From: CBCOTE01 sp965112965
GTDB lineage: Bacteria; Desulfobacterota; Desulfovibrionia; Desulfovibrionales; Desulfovibrionaceae
DNA: 64,000 bases
Direction: 5' to 3'
NCBI GenBank assembly: GCA_965112965.1
Contig: CBCOTE010000026.1
Span: 27,366 to 91,365, forward strand
The notes beneath the pieces are model-generated. The model saw only the letters and a program-made list of their open reading frames with translations, did not search any database and was not told the origin of the DNA. A program made the translations under genes and the position numbers. Shown piece by piece: positions 1 to 9,346 of the stretch (positions are counted from its first letter, which is position 1; every line of letters begins with the position of its first letter).

Positions 1-761
1 TGGTGTTCCTGGATACCCCGGGAGTACACCGCAAACGCGGGACGCTAAACAAATTGCTTGTGCGCATGGCGTGGCAGTCTGTAGCTAGTGCTAATGTTGT
101 GGCTCTGATTGTGGATAGTCGACATTGCCTAGTCAAAAATGGGACGTTTGAGAGCGAAGTACAGCCGCTGCTTAGAGAGATTATGGGCACTGGCTTACCG
201 GCTTGCGTGGTACTCAATAAAGTGGATTTAGTGGGGGTTAAGAGTAGTTTGCTACCGCTTTTGCAGCAAATTGGAGCTATGTTGCTTGGGGTTGAGTGTT
301 TTCTTGTTTCGGCCCTGCAGAGCGAAGGGCTCGATCCACTACTTGATTGGCTTGTGGTCCGACTGCCCAAGCAGCCAGCGCTTTTTCCCTATGACCAGAT
401 TTCCACGGCCCCACTACGGTTCCTGGTGGCCGAGATTATTCGCGAGAAGCTGTTCCTGCAATTGCGTGAGGAACTACCTTATTCCATTGCTGTGGATGTG
501 GAACTGTGGGAAGAGGATGTTCTACGTGGATTCACTCGCATCAACGTGGTAATCTATGTGGCCCGGGAAGGTCATAAGGCTATAGTCATTGGAACGCGTG
601 GCCAGGGTCTCAAGGCCGCGGGCAGCGCTGCCCGTCCGGAGATTGAGGCACTCCTAGGGCAAAGGGTATACTTAGGCCTGTGGGTGAAGGTGCGTACGGG
701 ATGGAATGAGGATGAACGCTTCATGCAGACCTTGGTTCTGGGTGAGCAGGAGGGAACGTGA
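1..761 (+). CDS. era: GTPase Era, C-terminal part (5' truncated by window edge)
   Basis: Ribosome-assembly GTPase that binds the 3' end of 16S rRNA and couples ribosome maturation to growth. The window opens inside the G domain. The G3 motif DTPGVH is at about residue 4 of the visible part and the G4 motif NKVD at residues 72-75. A C-terminal KH RNA-binding domain follows, with IVIGTRG matching the KH GxxG loop and the usual AARPEIEALLG helix. Only the N-terminal 60 or so residues with the P-loop lie outside the window. The TGA stop overlaps the GTG start of the next gene, so the two are translationally coupled. Identification is firm from motif order and length. Confidence 0.95.
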   Translation, partial: VFLDTPGVHRKRGTLNKLLVRMAWQSVASANVVALIVDSRHCLVKNGTFESEVQPLLREIMGTGLPACVVLNKVDLVGVKSSLLPLLQQIGAMLLGVECFLVSALQSEGLDPLLDWLVVRLPKQPALFPYDQISTAPLRFLVAEIIREKLFLQLREELPYSIAVDVELWEEDVLRGFTRINVVIYVAREGHKAIVIGTRGQGLKAAGSAARPEIEALLGQRVYLGLWVKVRTGWNEDERFMQTLVLGEQEGT

Positions 762-1537
762 CGGATAGAGTGGACCTTGTAGTGGCGGATGGCCGAGAAG
801 ACATCATAAGCACTTCGACTCTTCTGGAACGTTTAGCTCGAGTGCGAGAAAATCTGGCTGCGGCCGAACAAGCTGCCGGTCGAGCGGCGGGAAAGGTGCA
901 GCTGCTGGCAGTCTCTAAGTTTTGTTCGGTAAGGTCGGTGGCGATGCTAGCTCGGGCTGGTCAGTTGGAGTTCGGGGAAAATTACGTGCAGGAGGCTTTG
1001 GCTAAACAGGAGGGCCTGGCTGGATTGGCAGCTGGTTTACCCATACGCTGGCATTTTATCGGTCGATTACAGAGGAATAAAGTTCGGTTTATAGCTGGTC
1101 ATTTTGCTGTGGTGCAGACAGTAGATTCATTCAAATTAGCTAAATCATTGCATGAACATATGCCATCCGATAGTCCGCCTCTGCCTATACTGCTGCAGGT
1201 TAATGTGGGTCGTGAGCCGCAAAAGTTCGGAGTGGCCGAAGACGACTTAGTGGTTTTAGCCGAGGCCGTAGTTGGCCTGACCGGGCTGGCATTGGAAGGG
1301 CTCATGGTTCTACCATCATATGCGGAGAATCCAGAGGCCTCTCGACCATCTTTTGCCCGCTTACGAGAACTACGAGAAAATCTAGCTAACCGTTTAGGGC
1401 GACCGTTGCCCGTGCTCTCCATGGGCATGTCTCATGATTACAAGGTGGCCGTAGAAGAAGGTGCAACTATGGTACGCATCGGTACAGATATTTTTGGGGA
1501 AAGGCCAGCCTGTCACGTAAAGTTTCCGGTCCACTAG
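758..1537 (+). CDS. yggS: YggS/PROSC family pyridoxal-phosphate homeostasis protein
   Basis: PLP-binding alanine-racemase-fold protein that buffers the cell's pyridoxal phosphate pool rather than catalysing a known reaction. The PLP lysine sits in LLAVSKF (about residue 54), followed by FGENYVQEA, WHFIGRLQRNK and SMGMSHDY, all hallmark blocks in the correct order. At 259 aa it is slightly longer than the usual 220-235, because of an N-terminal extension before the conserved LERLARVRENL helix. The start is GTG at 758, behind an AGGAGGG ribosome binding site (748-754), and it overlaps the era stop. It is the last intact gene before a 2.1 kb gap, so the era-yggS pair probably forms the end of a transcription unit. 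Confidence 0.93.
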   Translation: MTDRVDLVVADGREDIISTSTLLERLARVRENLAAAEQAAGRAAGKVQLLAVSKFCSVRSVAMLARAGQLEFGENYVQEALAKQEGLAGLAAGLPIRWHFIGRLQRNKVRFIAGHFAVVQTVDSFKLAKSLHEHMPSDSPPLPILLQVNVGREPQKFGVAEDDLVVLAEAVVGLTGLALEGLMVLPSYAENPEASRPSFARLRELRENLANRLGRPLPVLSMGMSHDYKVAVEEGATMVRIGTDIFGERPACHVKFPVH

Positions 1538-3631
1538 CCTAGGCATATGTGGCATCTTGATACGAAATATAATTTCAGGTATGGAGATTTCAACTGCGCC
1601 AGCCTAATCATTTTTTGGTCTTATCGTTGGCGCAATAGTGACCGTTGGTAACTGATATCTGTTGCTAAACTTTTGTTCGGTGTTCATCGTGAGCAGTATC
1701 GTCTTGGCCAGTCATCTTTTACAGTAGAGTTTAGGCATAGTTGCAGTGCTGCGTAAGACGTGTTTAAATATTTTGCATGCTCCGTAGGATGCTATTGGTT
1801 ACCTTTGCGATGATATATTTATATATTTCTCGCCGTGAGAGTTTATGCATAATTAATGAGAAATTACTGGAAAATTGGCATTACACGTATTTCATGGTCT
1901 TATAGGACTCTACAGGGGAGGTTAACTTATGACCGGATATCCTATAAGTTTTTAAACTACTGCCTGGGGTCCTAGCCCAGTAGGATAGGATTATGCTCTT
2001 TTTTGTCCTTAGCGTTGCGCCACACTACAAGCTAGACGACAGTTAGTTGGCTTTGGCCAGCATGATCATCATAAAGAGCTTATTTTTTTGTGAACTTTTT
2101 TATACTGTAGTCTTTTTTTGTCTTGCTGTCTGTTGAGTAAAGGCATGGATAGAGCAAGATATGCATCGAGCCCTTAGATTTTTTAATTCAAATTAACATT
2201 AAAACTCCCTTTAAATCAGGCAGAACAACAGGCGGTTGAATATCTATATTTAACCAGTATAACGACATCTGGAGCTAGCGTATTAAAATACTCTATCGGA
2301 TTAAGCGCTACTTTCATTTACAAATGCGAAAATCTCAGCTTAATTTTATTTTTTCCGGCTTCCCCCTCAGCTAGTTCTGGCTTGGTCTCGTTAGCTCTAA
2401 CTGTGGTCCGCCACTACCTGTTGTCCTTGTATCGCCCTAAGTTAGTCTAGTAGACATTGGACAATTCGGACCATGTTGTTCTTACATTTTCTTTATACGT
2501 TCCTAGTTATATCACCCATGGAGCTGGGCATTATGATCAAGATTAACTTGTTCAGGAATGATGTCAGCTTTATAAGTTTCCGAGTGGCCATTGGGCTTTA
2601 ACTTATATCAATCGTTCATTAAGCCTTTAGAGCGATCCTAAGAACTTACGGTGGGAGTCGGTCGATCCTTGGATTTGCTTTTCCTAATGATTAGTTGATC
2701 CTGGACCTGCGTCGAAAAAAACTGCATGAGGCTCTAGAGATCTTGGCTGGCCTAAGATATGCCTTGGTCATAGACAAGCCGCGTTTTAGCTAGAATAGCA
2801 CTATGGTCCTTCTCGGGGCTACGTCAAAGGATTATGCCTATGACCGAAATACTGTACTGTTTGTTTAACGATGCTAATGTGGATGGCCGCGTAGCGCCGC
2901 CATTTAGTTAAAAATTTCATCATGTCGGGCGTTTTGATAACTATCGACTCTTGGTTGTCTGGTCCTGGTTGGATATCTTACGGCATAAAAGTTGCTGCAG
3001 TACTATTTTTTTTGTAACGACTTATAGACCGGACTTACTGCTCACTACCGCAGACTTTATATATAGCAATCGGTGAGTGAAATTCTGTTCAAGATTGACT
3101 GTTTTGTCAGCGGTCTATCGACCAGCGGTGCTCTGAATAATGAGTGCATATCATGGCCACAAAGAAAGAAAAAATAAAAAAGAAAAAAGGAACGGTGTAC
3201 CCAAGCGGATTTTCGTTATACGTTTAAGGCCAGTGGCTAGTAAAAGACGCCATGGGCAAGACTGCATTTATTGTGGCAACCAAAGTATAGGAATGGGACA
3301 GAAAAAAGAATACCTTTCCCTTCTATAAGTAACCTGACCAAGCCCTCACTGGACCGGCGCTATATCAAGCTGACCGTGTCGGTCAGTTTGATATAGCTGG
3401 CTCGCAGCCGGTTTACTCAACCAATCTGTACTTTATAACTTGGGTATTTTTTTTCAGCAAGTTGACATTGAGTTCTTAACTGCTGAAGCCAGGGTTGTGC
3501 TAAAGGATGGAGTCGTACAACGATTTGGCTAGATCCTTGGGCGGGCCTAACCGTGGTAAGTATTTATTTCATCGTATGGTCATTAAATGATGCCCTTTAT
3601 CGGTGCGTACCTTCAATGCGTTGACTCGGGA
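1538..3631. other. Gene-poor stretch, probably decayed sequence
   Basis: About 2.1 kb with stops in all frames, lower GC than the flanking genes and many A/T runs. The only open frame of any length is 62 codons at 3140-3328, rich in Lys and Arg, with no recognisable family or ribosome binding site. A strong hairpin lies near the right end (3359-3397, listed separately). I see no RNA gene. Erosion of former genes is the likeliest origin, but no parent gene could be named here. Confidence 0.6.
3359..3397. other. 17-bp hairpin (inverted repeat with 5-nt loop)
   Basis: The arms at 3359-3375 and 3381-3397 pair over 17 positions with a single G-T wobble, around the loop GTGTC. No T-run follows on either strand, so it is not a simple intrinsic terminator. 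It lies about 230 bases upstream of the proposed fliN promoter. It could be a remnant transcript 3' stabiliser, a relic repeat or an operator. Only the pairing itself is seen. Confidence 0.7.
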
Positions 3632-3660
3632 TTGCCAGGTTCATCAATTGGCTGTATAAA
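3632..3660 (+). promoter_or_regulatory. Candidate sigma70-type promoter for fliN
   Basis: TTGCCA at 3632-3637 and TATAAA at 3655-3660 are separated by exactly 17 bases, matching the -35/-10 consensus at 4/6 and 5/6. It would start a leader of roughly 40 nt before the fliN start. If real, fliN is transcribed alone and not from a flagellar sigma54 or sigma28 promoter. The match is by eye only. Confidence 0.45.
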
Positions 3661-3708
3661 TGTCGACGTAGAGAAGAATCATAAAGGGAAGGGCTTAAGG
3701 AGATGGAC

Positions 3709-4266
3709 ATGGGTAACGACATTGACCAAGATGGTTTGACTAAAGAGCGGGCAACAGCATTGGCTGGTAGTGAAGGCGGAGATCGGTTAGGCTTTAACGT
3801 CCTGGGGTCAACCGCAATGCCACCCGATAGCGTAGTTAAACCTAAAGCCGACGTCTTAATTGACGAGTGGGCGGCGGCCTTGGCAAGCGAGGAAGGCGAC
3901 CGTATTCTTAATGAGAGGAATCAAGAGTTCTATTCGTATAAGGTCCAGGCCGCTGAATTCGAAGGCTTGATTGATGAAACTAAGGCGCCAGCAGTGGATT
4001 CTAGCCGGCATGAGCTTGACTTCATTCTGGATATCCCTCTAGATGTTTCGGCTGAGCTTGGCCGTACCCGATTGCTCATCAATGAGCTTCTACATCTTGG
4101 CCAAGGATCCGTAGTGGAACTCAATAAGCTTATCGGTGAACCCTTAGAGGTCTATGTTAACGGAAAATTGGTGGCCCGCGGCGAGGCCGTGGTCATCAAA
4201 GAAAAATTAGGCGTACGTCTTACTGATATTATCAGCCCTATCGCGAGGGTAAAGCAGCTTGGTTAG
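3709..4266 (+). CDS. fliN: Flagellar motor switch protein FliN
   Basis: C-ring component of the flagellar motor that takes part in switching and in docking of export substrates. The last 80 residues form a SpoA/FliN domain: ILDIPLDVSAELGRT, then LLHLGQGSVVELNKLIGEPLEVYVNGKLVARGEAVVIKE, then the ending GVRLTDII. The acidic, poorly conserved N-terminal 100 residues are typical of the longer FliN forms. Two ATGs are available. The one at 3709 lies 6 nt behind AAGGAG (3697-3702) and is preferred over the one at 3703, which abuts it. No other flagellar gene survives within 10 kb, although fliN normally heads a fliN-O-P-Q run. The reading frame is intact, so the protein is probably still made, in motility or as a leftover. 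Confidence 0.93.
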   Translation: MGNDIDQDGLTKERATALAGSEGGDRLGFNVLGSTAMPPDSVVKPKADVLIDEWAAALASEEGDRILNERNQEFYSYKVQAAEFEGLIDETKAPAVDSSRHELDFILDIPLDVSAELGRTRLLINELLHLGQGSVVELNKLIGEPLEVYVNGKLVARGEAVVIKEKLGVRLTDIISPIARVKQLG

Positions 4267-5838
4267 TCTGGTGGTCATTCGTTCGGATGTCTGGACCGGT
4301 CTAGCTGATGTAGTTGGACGGAGATCAATGCTACGTCGTCATACCTTAAAATCAAGTTTTGGCTGAGAAGTCATGTTTAGACCACGGATGTCACCTTTTT
4401 TTATTTCTGGGCATTATGTATTCTATTTTTTGCCTAGTTCCAATACTACGGGTTCAAGGCCAAGCTGGAGTTATATGCCGCTAGAAAAAAATAATAGCCG
4501 TTGGTCCTAGGGGCAGCGTAAGAATCATGCATGAATATGTTTTTTAGCAAGCGGGCGACACTAGACGCCACCGATGTCCGAATTAGTTTGATGGCTGAGG
4601 TAGGCCGTTATGGATATATTTTTGGGGCCGCCGTCAAGAATTAACCACTGAATTGAACATAGCAGGTGTGGTACGGTCATAGTTTTTTTGTCCTTGTCTC
4701 TGATTGCAACAAGCACATTTGGTCTCCTATATCATATATTTCGTCTCCACTTTCGTCCTCATGATCGTCCTTCAAGGCCTAACTGTATATACGAGTTATG
4801 CATCAATCTAATTAGTAGGCCCATTCTGGACTAGATAATTTTACTATACTTCCCGAGTTTTATTTTTGTTTACGGCGTTCTTTATTTTGTGTCTGGCAAT
4901 TATACTGCTGCTATTTTCTCACGCATACTACTGCCGTTTTTCATTTTTTATGATCGAACTGAACACTCAGTAGCTGACCTATAATCAGAGCTATCTCTAT
5001 GACCTGCGTAGATCATGATGTCTGTGGCCAAGTATATTAGTAATGTCGAACTCCTCCAATCTTATCTGCCAGAGGCCGGCCTCATCTCATGGAGGGTGTA
5101 GGAAAGTTAGCTTAGCCCTTGTATATCTTGCTCTTCATGTTTCTACAATATTATTGGCCTTGGCTAATCCAAAAGCAGAGAGGACACACTTGCCCCTTAT
5201 GTCTGCGAACGGTACAAAATCAGCAACTTGGAGACCGATTTTTTTGTTATATTTACCTATATCTTTTTCTTCATCCTGGGCATAGCGCGGATAATATTTT
5301 TACTGGCCATTAGTATGATGTTGTTACTGACAAAAAATGGTCGTCTCTCTTTCTTTCTCGCCATTATTAAAGACCTATCCATAGTGGATGACTTGGGAGC
5401 TATTCACTGATTTCTGATCAATAGGTTTATGGTTTAAAGGGTGCCCAACATATCCATCAATTCACTATAAATTTTTATCCATCAGGTCTGTTGAGCTGGA
5501 TCTACTATGGCCCGTATATATTTTGATTGGATTAACGGTAGGCACAGTTAGTATCGTATAGACGTAGATCGAAATCTAAAAAAAGATCCTATCTTTAATT
5601 CTTAAGTCGACCTCCATCGTCGTCGTGATGATTCTTATTTTGGCTGTTGGATCAAAAAAAGGATGGCCGACGCCTGCCGGAAGTGTTCATTAACAGGTCT
5701 AACTGTATTCGGTAAATACCGGCACACTTGCTCAAACCACACCAAGGGCTTTAGGTTATTTTTTTAGACAATTTAGCTTCATCGAGCCGTTTATGGCTAC
5801 GATTCGACCTGCCTGACCGAATTGTTCTGTTTGCCCTA
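4267..5838. other. Decayed stretch downstream of fliN
   Basis: There is no intact gene. Hydrophobic peptide fragments occur on the plus strand around 4860-4990 and again at 5100-5570; the latter resemble NhaA and are listed separately. In related genomes fliO, fliP and fliQ usually follow fliN, but I could not recognise a FliP or FliQ signature here. The many internal stops and A/T runs point to pseudogene erosion. Confidence 0.55.
5100..5565 (+). pseudogene. NhaA-like Na+/H+ antiporter relic
   Basis: Two separated, frame-broken blocks resemble the NhaA antiporter. At 5300-5408 the peptide ends in LSIVDDLGAI, matching the family block LAIIDDLGAI that holds the essential paired aspartates. 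The preceding 25 residues align without gaps to the ALGVLSLLG..VPL stretch. About 80 bases further on, LLWPVYILIGLTVGTV resembles the VYLLLGLVLW helix that follows in NhaA. An upstream hydrophobic fragment (5228-5290, FFFILGI) fits the earlier FFFLVGLE helix, but the intervening part is missing. Several stops and at least one frameshift interrupt it. The assignment rests on short motifs. Confidence 0.42.
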
Positions 5839-6603
5839 TCACCGGCGGAGCTTGATTGGCGTGACTGAAGTGTTCACTACGGCGAACTGCCCTAGCAGTA
5901 TGGCTCCAGCCTGTGCCATATTTAGTGAATCCAATTCCCGAGCCAAGGGAATTGATAGAAATCGGTCGCAACGCTTGGCCACGCCGGGCCGGACACCTGT
6001 CTCCTCGCCACCCAAAACTAATACCGCCGGCAGTGTGAGTTGGGCCACGAATACGTTCTCTCCTTTGTGGCCAATGGTCCCGTAGACTGTAAAACCGAGG
6101 TCTGCGGCCTCTCCAAGGACGTTACCTAGATTGGTCGCCTTGGCGATGGGCAGACGGTCAAGAGTGCCGGCTGCGGCGCGGGCTGCACCTTCACCCAGAG
6201 CTGCGCTGTTGTGTTTGGGCAGCAGCAGCCCCCCTACCCCAAGGCCATAACAGCTACGGGCTAAGGTACCCAGGTTGCCGGGGTCCTGCACCTGGTCCAA
6301 GACCAGCAATAGAGGCAGTGGGGCCTCCAGGACCAGACGGAAAAGAATTTCTGGCGAAAGAAAACCTGGTGCGTAGATTCTGGCGGCGAAGCCCTGGGTT
6401 CCCTTACCGAACATTCTTTCTATACGACCGGCTGAACAAATTTGGTAGCGTACTTTGGCCTGACGGCAGAGATCTCTGAGTTCACGCAGATCTGGACCAA
6501 GCGTCCCCTCACGCACAAATACACCGTCCACTTGTTCGGGCCGAGTACGCAATAATTCTAGCACTGGTTTTTTGCCAATCACCATCTCGTGTGAGTTCAT
6601 CAT
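5839..6603 (-). CDS. rlmB: 23S rRNA 2'-O-methyltransferase RlmB / TrmH family (SpoU)
   Basis: SpoU-class SAM-dependent RNA methyltransferase, most likely modifying the 23S rRNA G2251 position. The N-terminal substrate-binding domain (VIGKKPVLELLRTRPEQVDGVFV) is followed by a trefoil-knot domain with LVLDQVQDPGNLGTLARSC, LGGEETGVRP and SIPLARELDSLNMAQAGAILLGQ. These are motifs 1 to 3 of the family. In motif 3 the usual SLNVSVAA reads SLNMAQAG, a mild departure. Translation probably starts at the ATG at 6603 (or 6600), behind a GGGAG-like site, giving about 254 aa. The open frame to 6663 overlaps the leader of the divergent mltD gene. Substrate assignment between RlmB and other TrmH relatives is inferred. 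Confidence 0.88.
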   Translation of the reverse strand: MMNSHEMVIGKKPVLELLRTRPEQVDGVFVREGTLGPDLRELRDLCRQAKVRYQICSAGRIERMFGKGTQGFAARIYAPGFLSPEILFRLVLEAPLPLLLVLDQVQDPGNLGTLARSCYGLGVGGLLLPKHNSAALGEGAARAAAGTLDRLPIAKATNLGNVLGEAADLGFTVYGTIGHKGENVFVAQLTLPAVLVLGGEETGVRPGVAKRCDRFLSIPLARELDSLNMAQAGAILLGQFAVVNTSVTPIKLRR

Positions 6604-6664
6604 TTTTTTTTCGCTCCCATGTCTACTAGGTTTCTGTATGAAAAAAAGTAACCTGGCATGCAAG

Positions 6665-6694
6665 TTGAATGATTTATTTACAACTGACTATACG
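6665..6694 (+). promoter_or_regulatory. Candidate promoter for the lytic transglycosylase gene
   Basis: TTGAAT (6665-6670) and TATACG (6689-6694) with an 18-base spacer lie in the short divergent region between rlmB and the transglycosylase gene. The predicted leader is about 50 nt. Each hexamer matches the consensus at 4 of 6, so the call is tentative. Confidence 0.3.
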
Positions 6695-6751
6695 TCATTT
6701 TGTTGGCGTGCCTACTTTCGGGCACTAACAATCCCGTTATTAGAGTTGCTT

Positions 6752-8479
6752 ATGCCTCGAACTAGATCCAAATTCCGATCGTCTATTAGCGTCTACCGGG
6801 CATTATGCTATATAGCAATTTACTGTCTGATGCTTTCTGCCTGCGTTCCAAAAAACGGCCCCAATGAGCCTATTGGCAAAAGAGCCTTCAGTATCCGCGT
6901 ACCTTTGGATCAAAAGTTGCATCGAGCTTTAGAGCTCTCGGATACAGAGTCGATGGTTCTGACGCCTCAGGAAAGAGTTGCTCTAGACACTAGCTTACGC
7001 ATTCCCCACCGGAAGGACGCCGCGGCTCGGATGGCCATAAAGGCGCAGTTGATCTATTTTACTCGCACTATTCCGGACGTAGTCCGATGCTGGCTGGAGC
7101 GCTCCGGGCAGCATATCCTCTATGTTCAGCACGTCTTTCGCGAGCGCAGCCTACCCGAAGAATTAGCCTGTCTTGCCTTCATAGAGAGTGGTTATAACAT
7201 TAAGGCCGTGTCCCGTTCAGGCGCGGCTGGACTATGGCAGTTTATGCCCTTTACTGGCCAGCAGTATGGTCTGGCCGTAGATTCTTCGATCGATGAGCGT
7301 TTCGACGTCTATCGTTCTACTCAGGCTGCGGCCGACTACTTAATTAAGCTCTACCGTCATTTTAACGACTGGACCCTGGTGTTGGCTGCTTATAATGCTG
7401 GAGAAGGCAAAGTTAGTCGGGCCATAGCCATGACTGGCAGTCGCGAGTTCTTTCACTTGGCGGAGAATAATGACTACGTGGATTCTGAAAATCAACTCAA
7501 AGAGGAGACGTTACAATATGTGCCGCGTTTCCTAGCCATGGCTAAGCTTGTACGTAATTTAGACCGCTTAGGCTTCCCTGCCATCCGACCTTGTAATCAA
7601 ACGGAGTTCCAGCAACTAGTCTTACGGACGAACACAGATCTGCGTGGCTTGGCTAAGGCCTGCGGGCTGGACTGGAAGGAATTTAGGCAGATGAACCCTT
7701 CCTTAATAGGTGATATGAGTCCACCCAACCGCAGCACATCAATCATCCTGCCCGTCCGTGTTGTGGCCGTGGCCCAGAAGTTTTTATCCCGTCCGTCAGC
7801 TAATTTAGATACTCTCGTGCACGTGGTTCAGGCCAGAGATATGGCGAATCTGACTCGGCGTTACCAGGCGAGACCTCGTGAAATCCGTAATATAAATAAT
7901 AGTAACGTTAATTGTACGCACAGTGGTCAAAAAAATATTATTCAGCAGACGCAGAATTCTACCTATGTCGCTGTGCAAAAATCTGAACCACAACATGATC
8001 CGTATGTCTTATCGCAATCCCGTTATACCCCACAATCGACCAGCGCTATGCAGTCCCGATTCTCTAGCATTAGCAATGTTAAAAATTCGTACCCAGACAA
8101 AAAACAAGCTCAAGCCCTTCTTGCTGTCGAAGAACTTGGTGACCTGAGGGCTTCACACGCCTTATCTTTAGCCAACCTCCGGCCCGACGCCAAGGCACCC
8201 GGTGCAAACGTCCAGAAAGGCTTGGTTGTCCTGCCGGCCCAGGCTCGCGTCGGTACAATCTTTTTGACCTATCAGGTACAAAATGGGGATACTATTTGGA
8301 GCATTGCTCGACAATTCTTAGTCTCCCCGTATGATCTCATGCAATGGAACGGCCGAAATGATTGTCAGATACTTAAGCCTGGAGACCTGATCAGGCTGAC
8401 GTTGCCCGGCCGACAGGTCAGCCTGAATAAGGAATATGACAGCTCCCACAAGAGGACTACGGAATATAATGCGGATTAG
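6752..8479 (+). CDS. mltD: Membrane-bound lytic murein transglycosylase D-like lipoprotein (SLT + LysM)
   Basis: Periplasmic peptidoglycan-cleaving enzyme. Starting from the ATG at 6752 gives 575 aa, with a basic N-terminus, a hydrophobic stretch and a lipobox LSAC whose Cys31 would be lipidated. The open frame extends upstream but lacks these features. The SLT domain spans about residues 115-240: LPEELACLAFIESGYN with catalytic Glu145, SGAAGLWQFMP, and VLAAYNAGEGKVSRAI. A degenerate LysM-like block follows at about 350-380 (VHVVQARDMANLTRRY). A clear C-terminal LysM lies at about 505-550 (YQVQNGDTIWSIARQF...LKPGDLIRL). The region between them is Ser/Asn/Gln-rich and looks fast-evolving. The gene is adjacent to rlmB and fliN, an order also recalled from Desulfovibrio. 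Confidence 0.92.
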   Translation: MPRTRSKFRSSISVYRALCYIAIYCLMLSACVPKNGPNEPIGKRAFSIRVPLDQKLHRALELSDTESMVLTPQERVALDTSLRIPHRKDAAARMAIKAQLIYFTRTIPDVVRCWLERSGQHILYVQHVFRERSLPEELACLAFIESGYNIKAVSRSGAAGLWQFMPFTGQQYGLAVDSSIDERFDVYRSTQAAADYLIKLYRHFNDWTLVLAAYNAGEGKVSRAIAMTGSREFFHLAENNDYVDSENQLKEETLQYVPRFLAMAKLVRNLDRLGFPAIRPCNQTEFQQLVLRTNTDLRGLAKACGLDWKEFRQMNPSLIGDMSPPNRSTSIILPVRVVAVAQKFLSRPSANLDTLVHVVQARDMANLTRRYQARPREIRNINNSNVNCTHSGQKNIIQQTQNSTYVAVQKSEPQHDPYVLSQSRYTPQSTSAMQSRFSSISNVKNSYPDKKQAQALLAVEELGDLRASHALSLANLRPDAKAPGANVQKGLVVLPAQARVGTIFLTYQVQNGDTIWSIARQFLVSPYDLMQWNGRNDCQILKPGDLIRLTLPGRQVSLNKEYDSSHKRTTEYNAD

Positions 8480-9346
8480 TTGAGTAATCCTGGTTGGAGG
8501 ATAGCTAAGTTGGTCAAGAGGTCAAAGCTACGGTCGACCCAGCGTTGGCTGTATGGCGCCGGGGGTCTTACGAGCATCTCCAGGCCATGAGTTATGATGC
8601 ATAGTTATCTCCTTGGCATTAGCTAATAAGATTTTTTGCTGTGCTTGTTTATCGGTTGTAAGCCATCATGCTCGGGGCCCAGATCATGTTAGGGCTTGGG
8701 CACATTGGCCATCTCTGGCTTGGCTATGTTGAACGACATGGTGTTTACCATATAATCGACATGAGCCCAAATTCTAATACAATGGCCGCGGCGTGTTTAT
8801 TTTACTGGTTGGTTGCCACGACCGCGGTGCGGGTACGTTTAGTTTTAGGTTTATTTTATAGCTCGAGTTGTACCGCCAATTTTAAAAAAAAGTGCTTGCC
8901 GAAGCTACGTCCCGCGATTGTATAAATATTATAAATCTGGACAAGTCTGTATTATTACTGATGAACTGGCCGGATTCTTAGAATAGCCGTATTCGTACTC
9001 TACCCCGTGCCTACGGGGTGATCTTATTGAGCTGCAGTAGTATATCTCTCTTGTGTATGGTGGTTACGCTGATGCTGGTGATGCGCAGAATCCGGACGGC
9101 CCATATGAAGCTTATAGCATTTTGAACGGTATAGACTAAGTAGTCAGTATTTTCTTTCTGAAAAATGCCTTGTAGATTATATGCAATACAATTGATAATT
9201 GCAAAGATCCGAGCGAGTGCATTTTGGTATGGGAGGCAGTTCATAAATTTAGTTATAGACCGGGGCTATGATGGGTAGTTGTTTTTGTTACTGGACATAG
9301 AGGCGTTCTGGAGACATGTTGCTCACCAAAAAAAAGCGCCCATTCG
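8480..9346. other. Gene-poor stretch
   Basis: About 870 bases without an intact gene. An 85-codon open frame at 8668-8925 is hydrophobic, with no family match that I recognise and no good ribosome binding site. A GC-rich perfect hairpin is present at 9002-9019 (ACCCCGT, 4-nt loop, ACGGGGT) without a following T-run. The adjacent gene ends, mltD and vorC, are convergent, so leftover terminator structure is a reasonable reading of the hairpin. Confidence 0.5.

Noticed and set aside
8668..8925. 85-codon hydrophobic frame as a possible membrane protein
   Set aside because: No ribosome binding site, no family resemblance, and it ends in an A/T-run-rich stretch.
9002..9019. GC-rich hairpin as an intrinsic terminator
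   Set aside because: No T-tract follows on either strand, and it is over 300 bases from both convergent gene ends.
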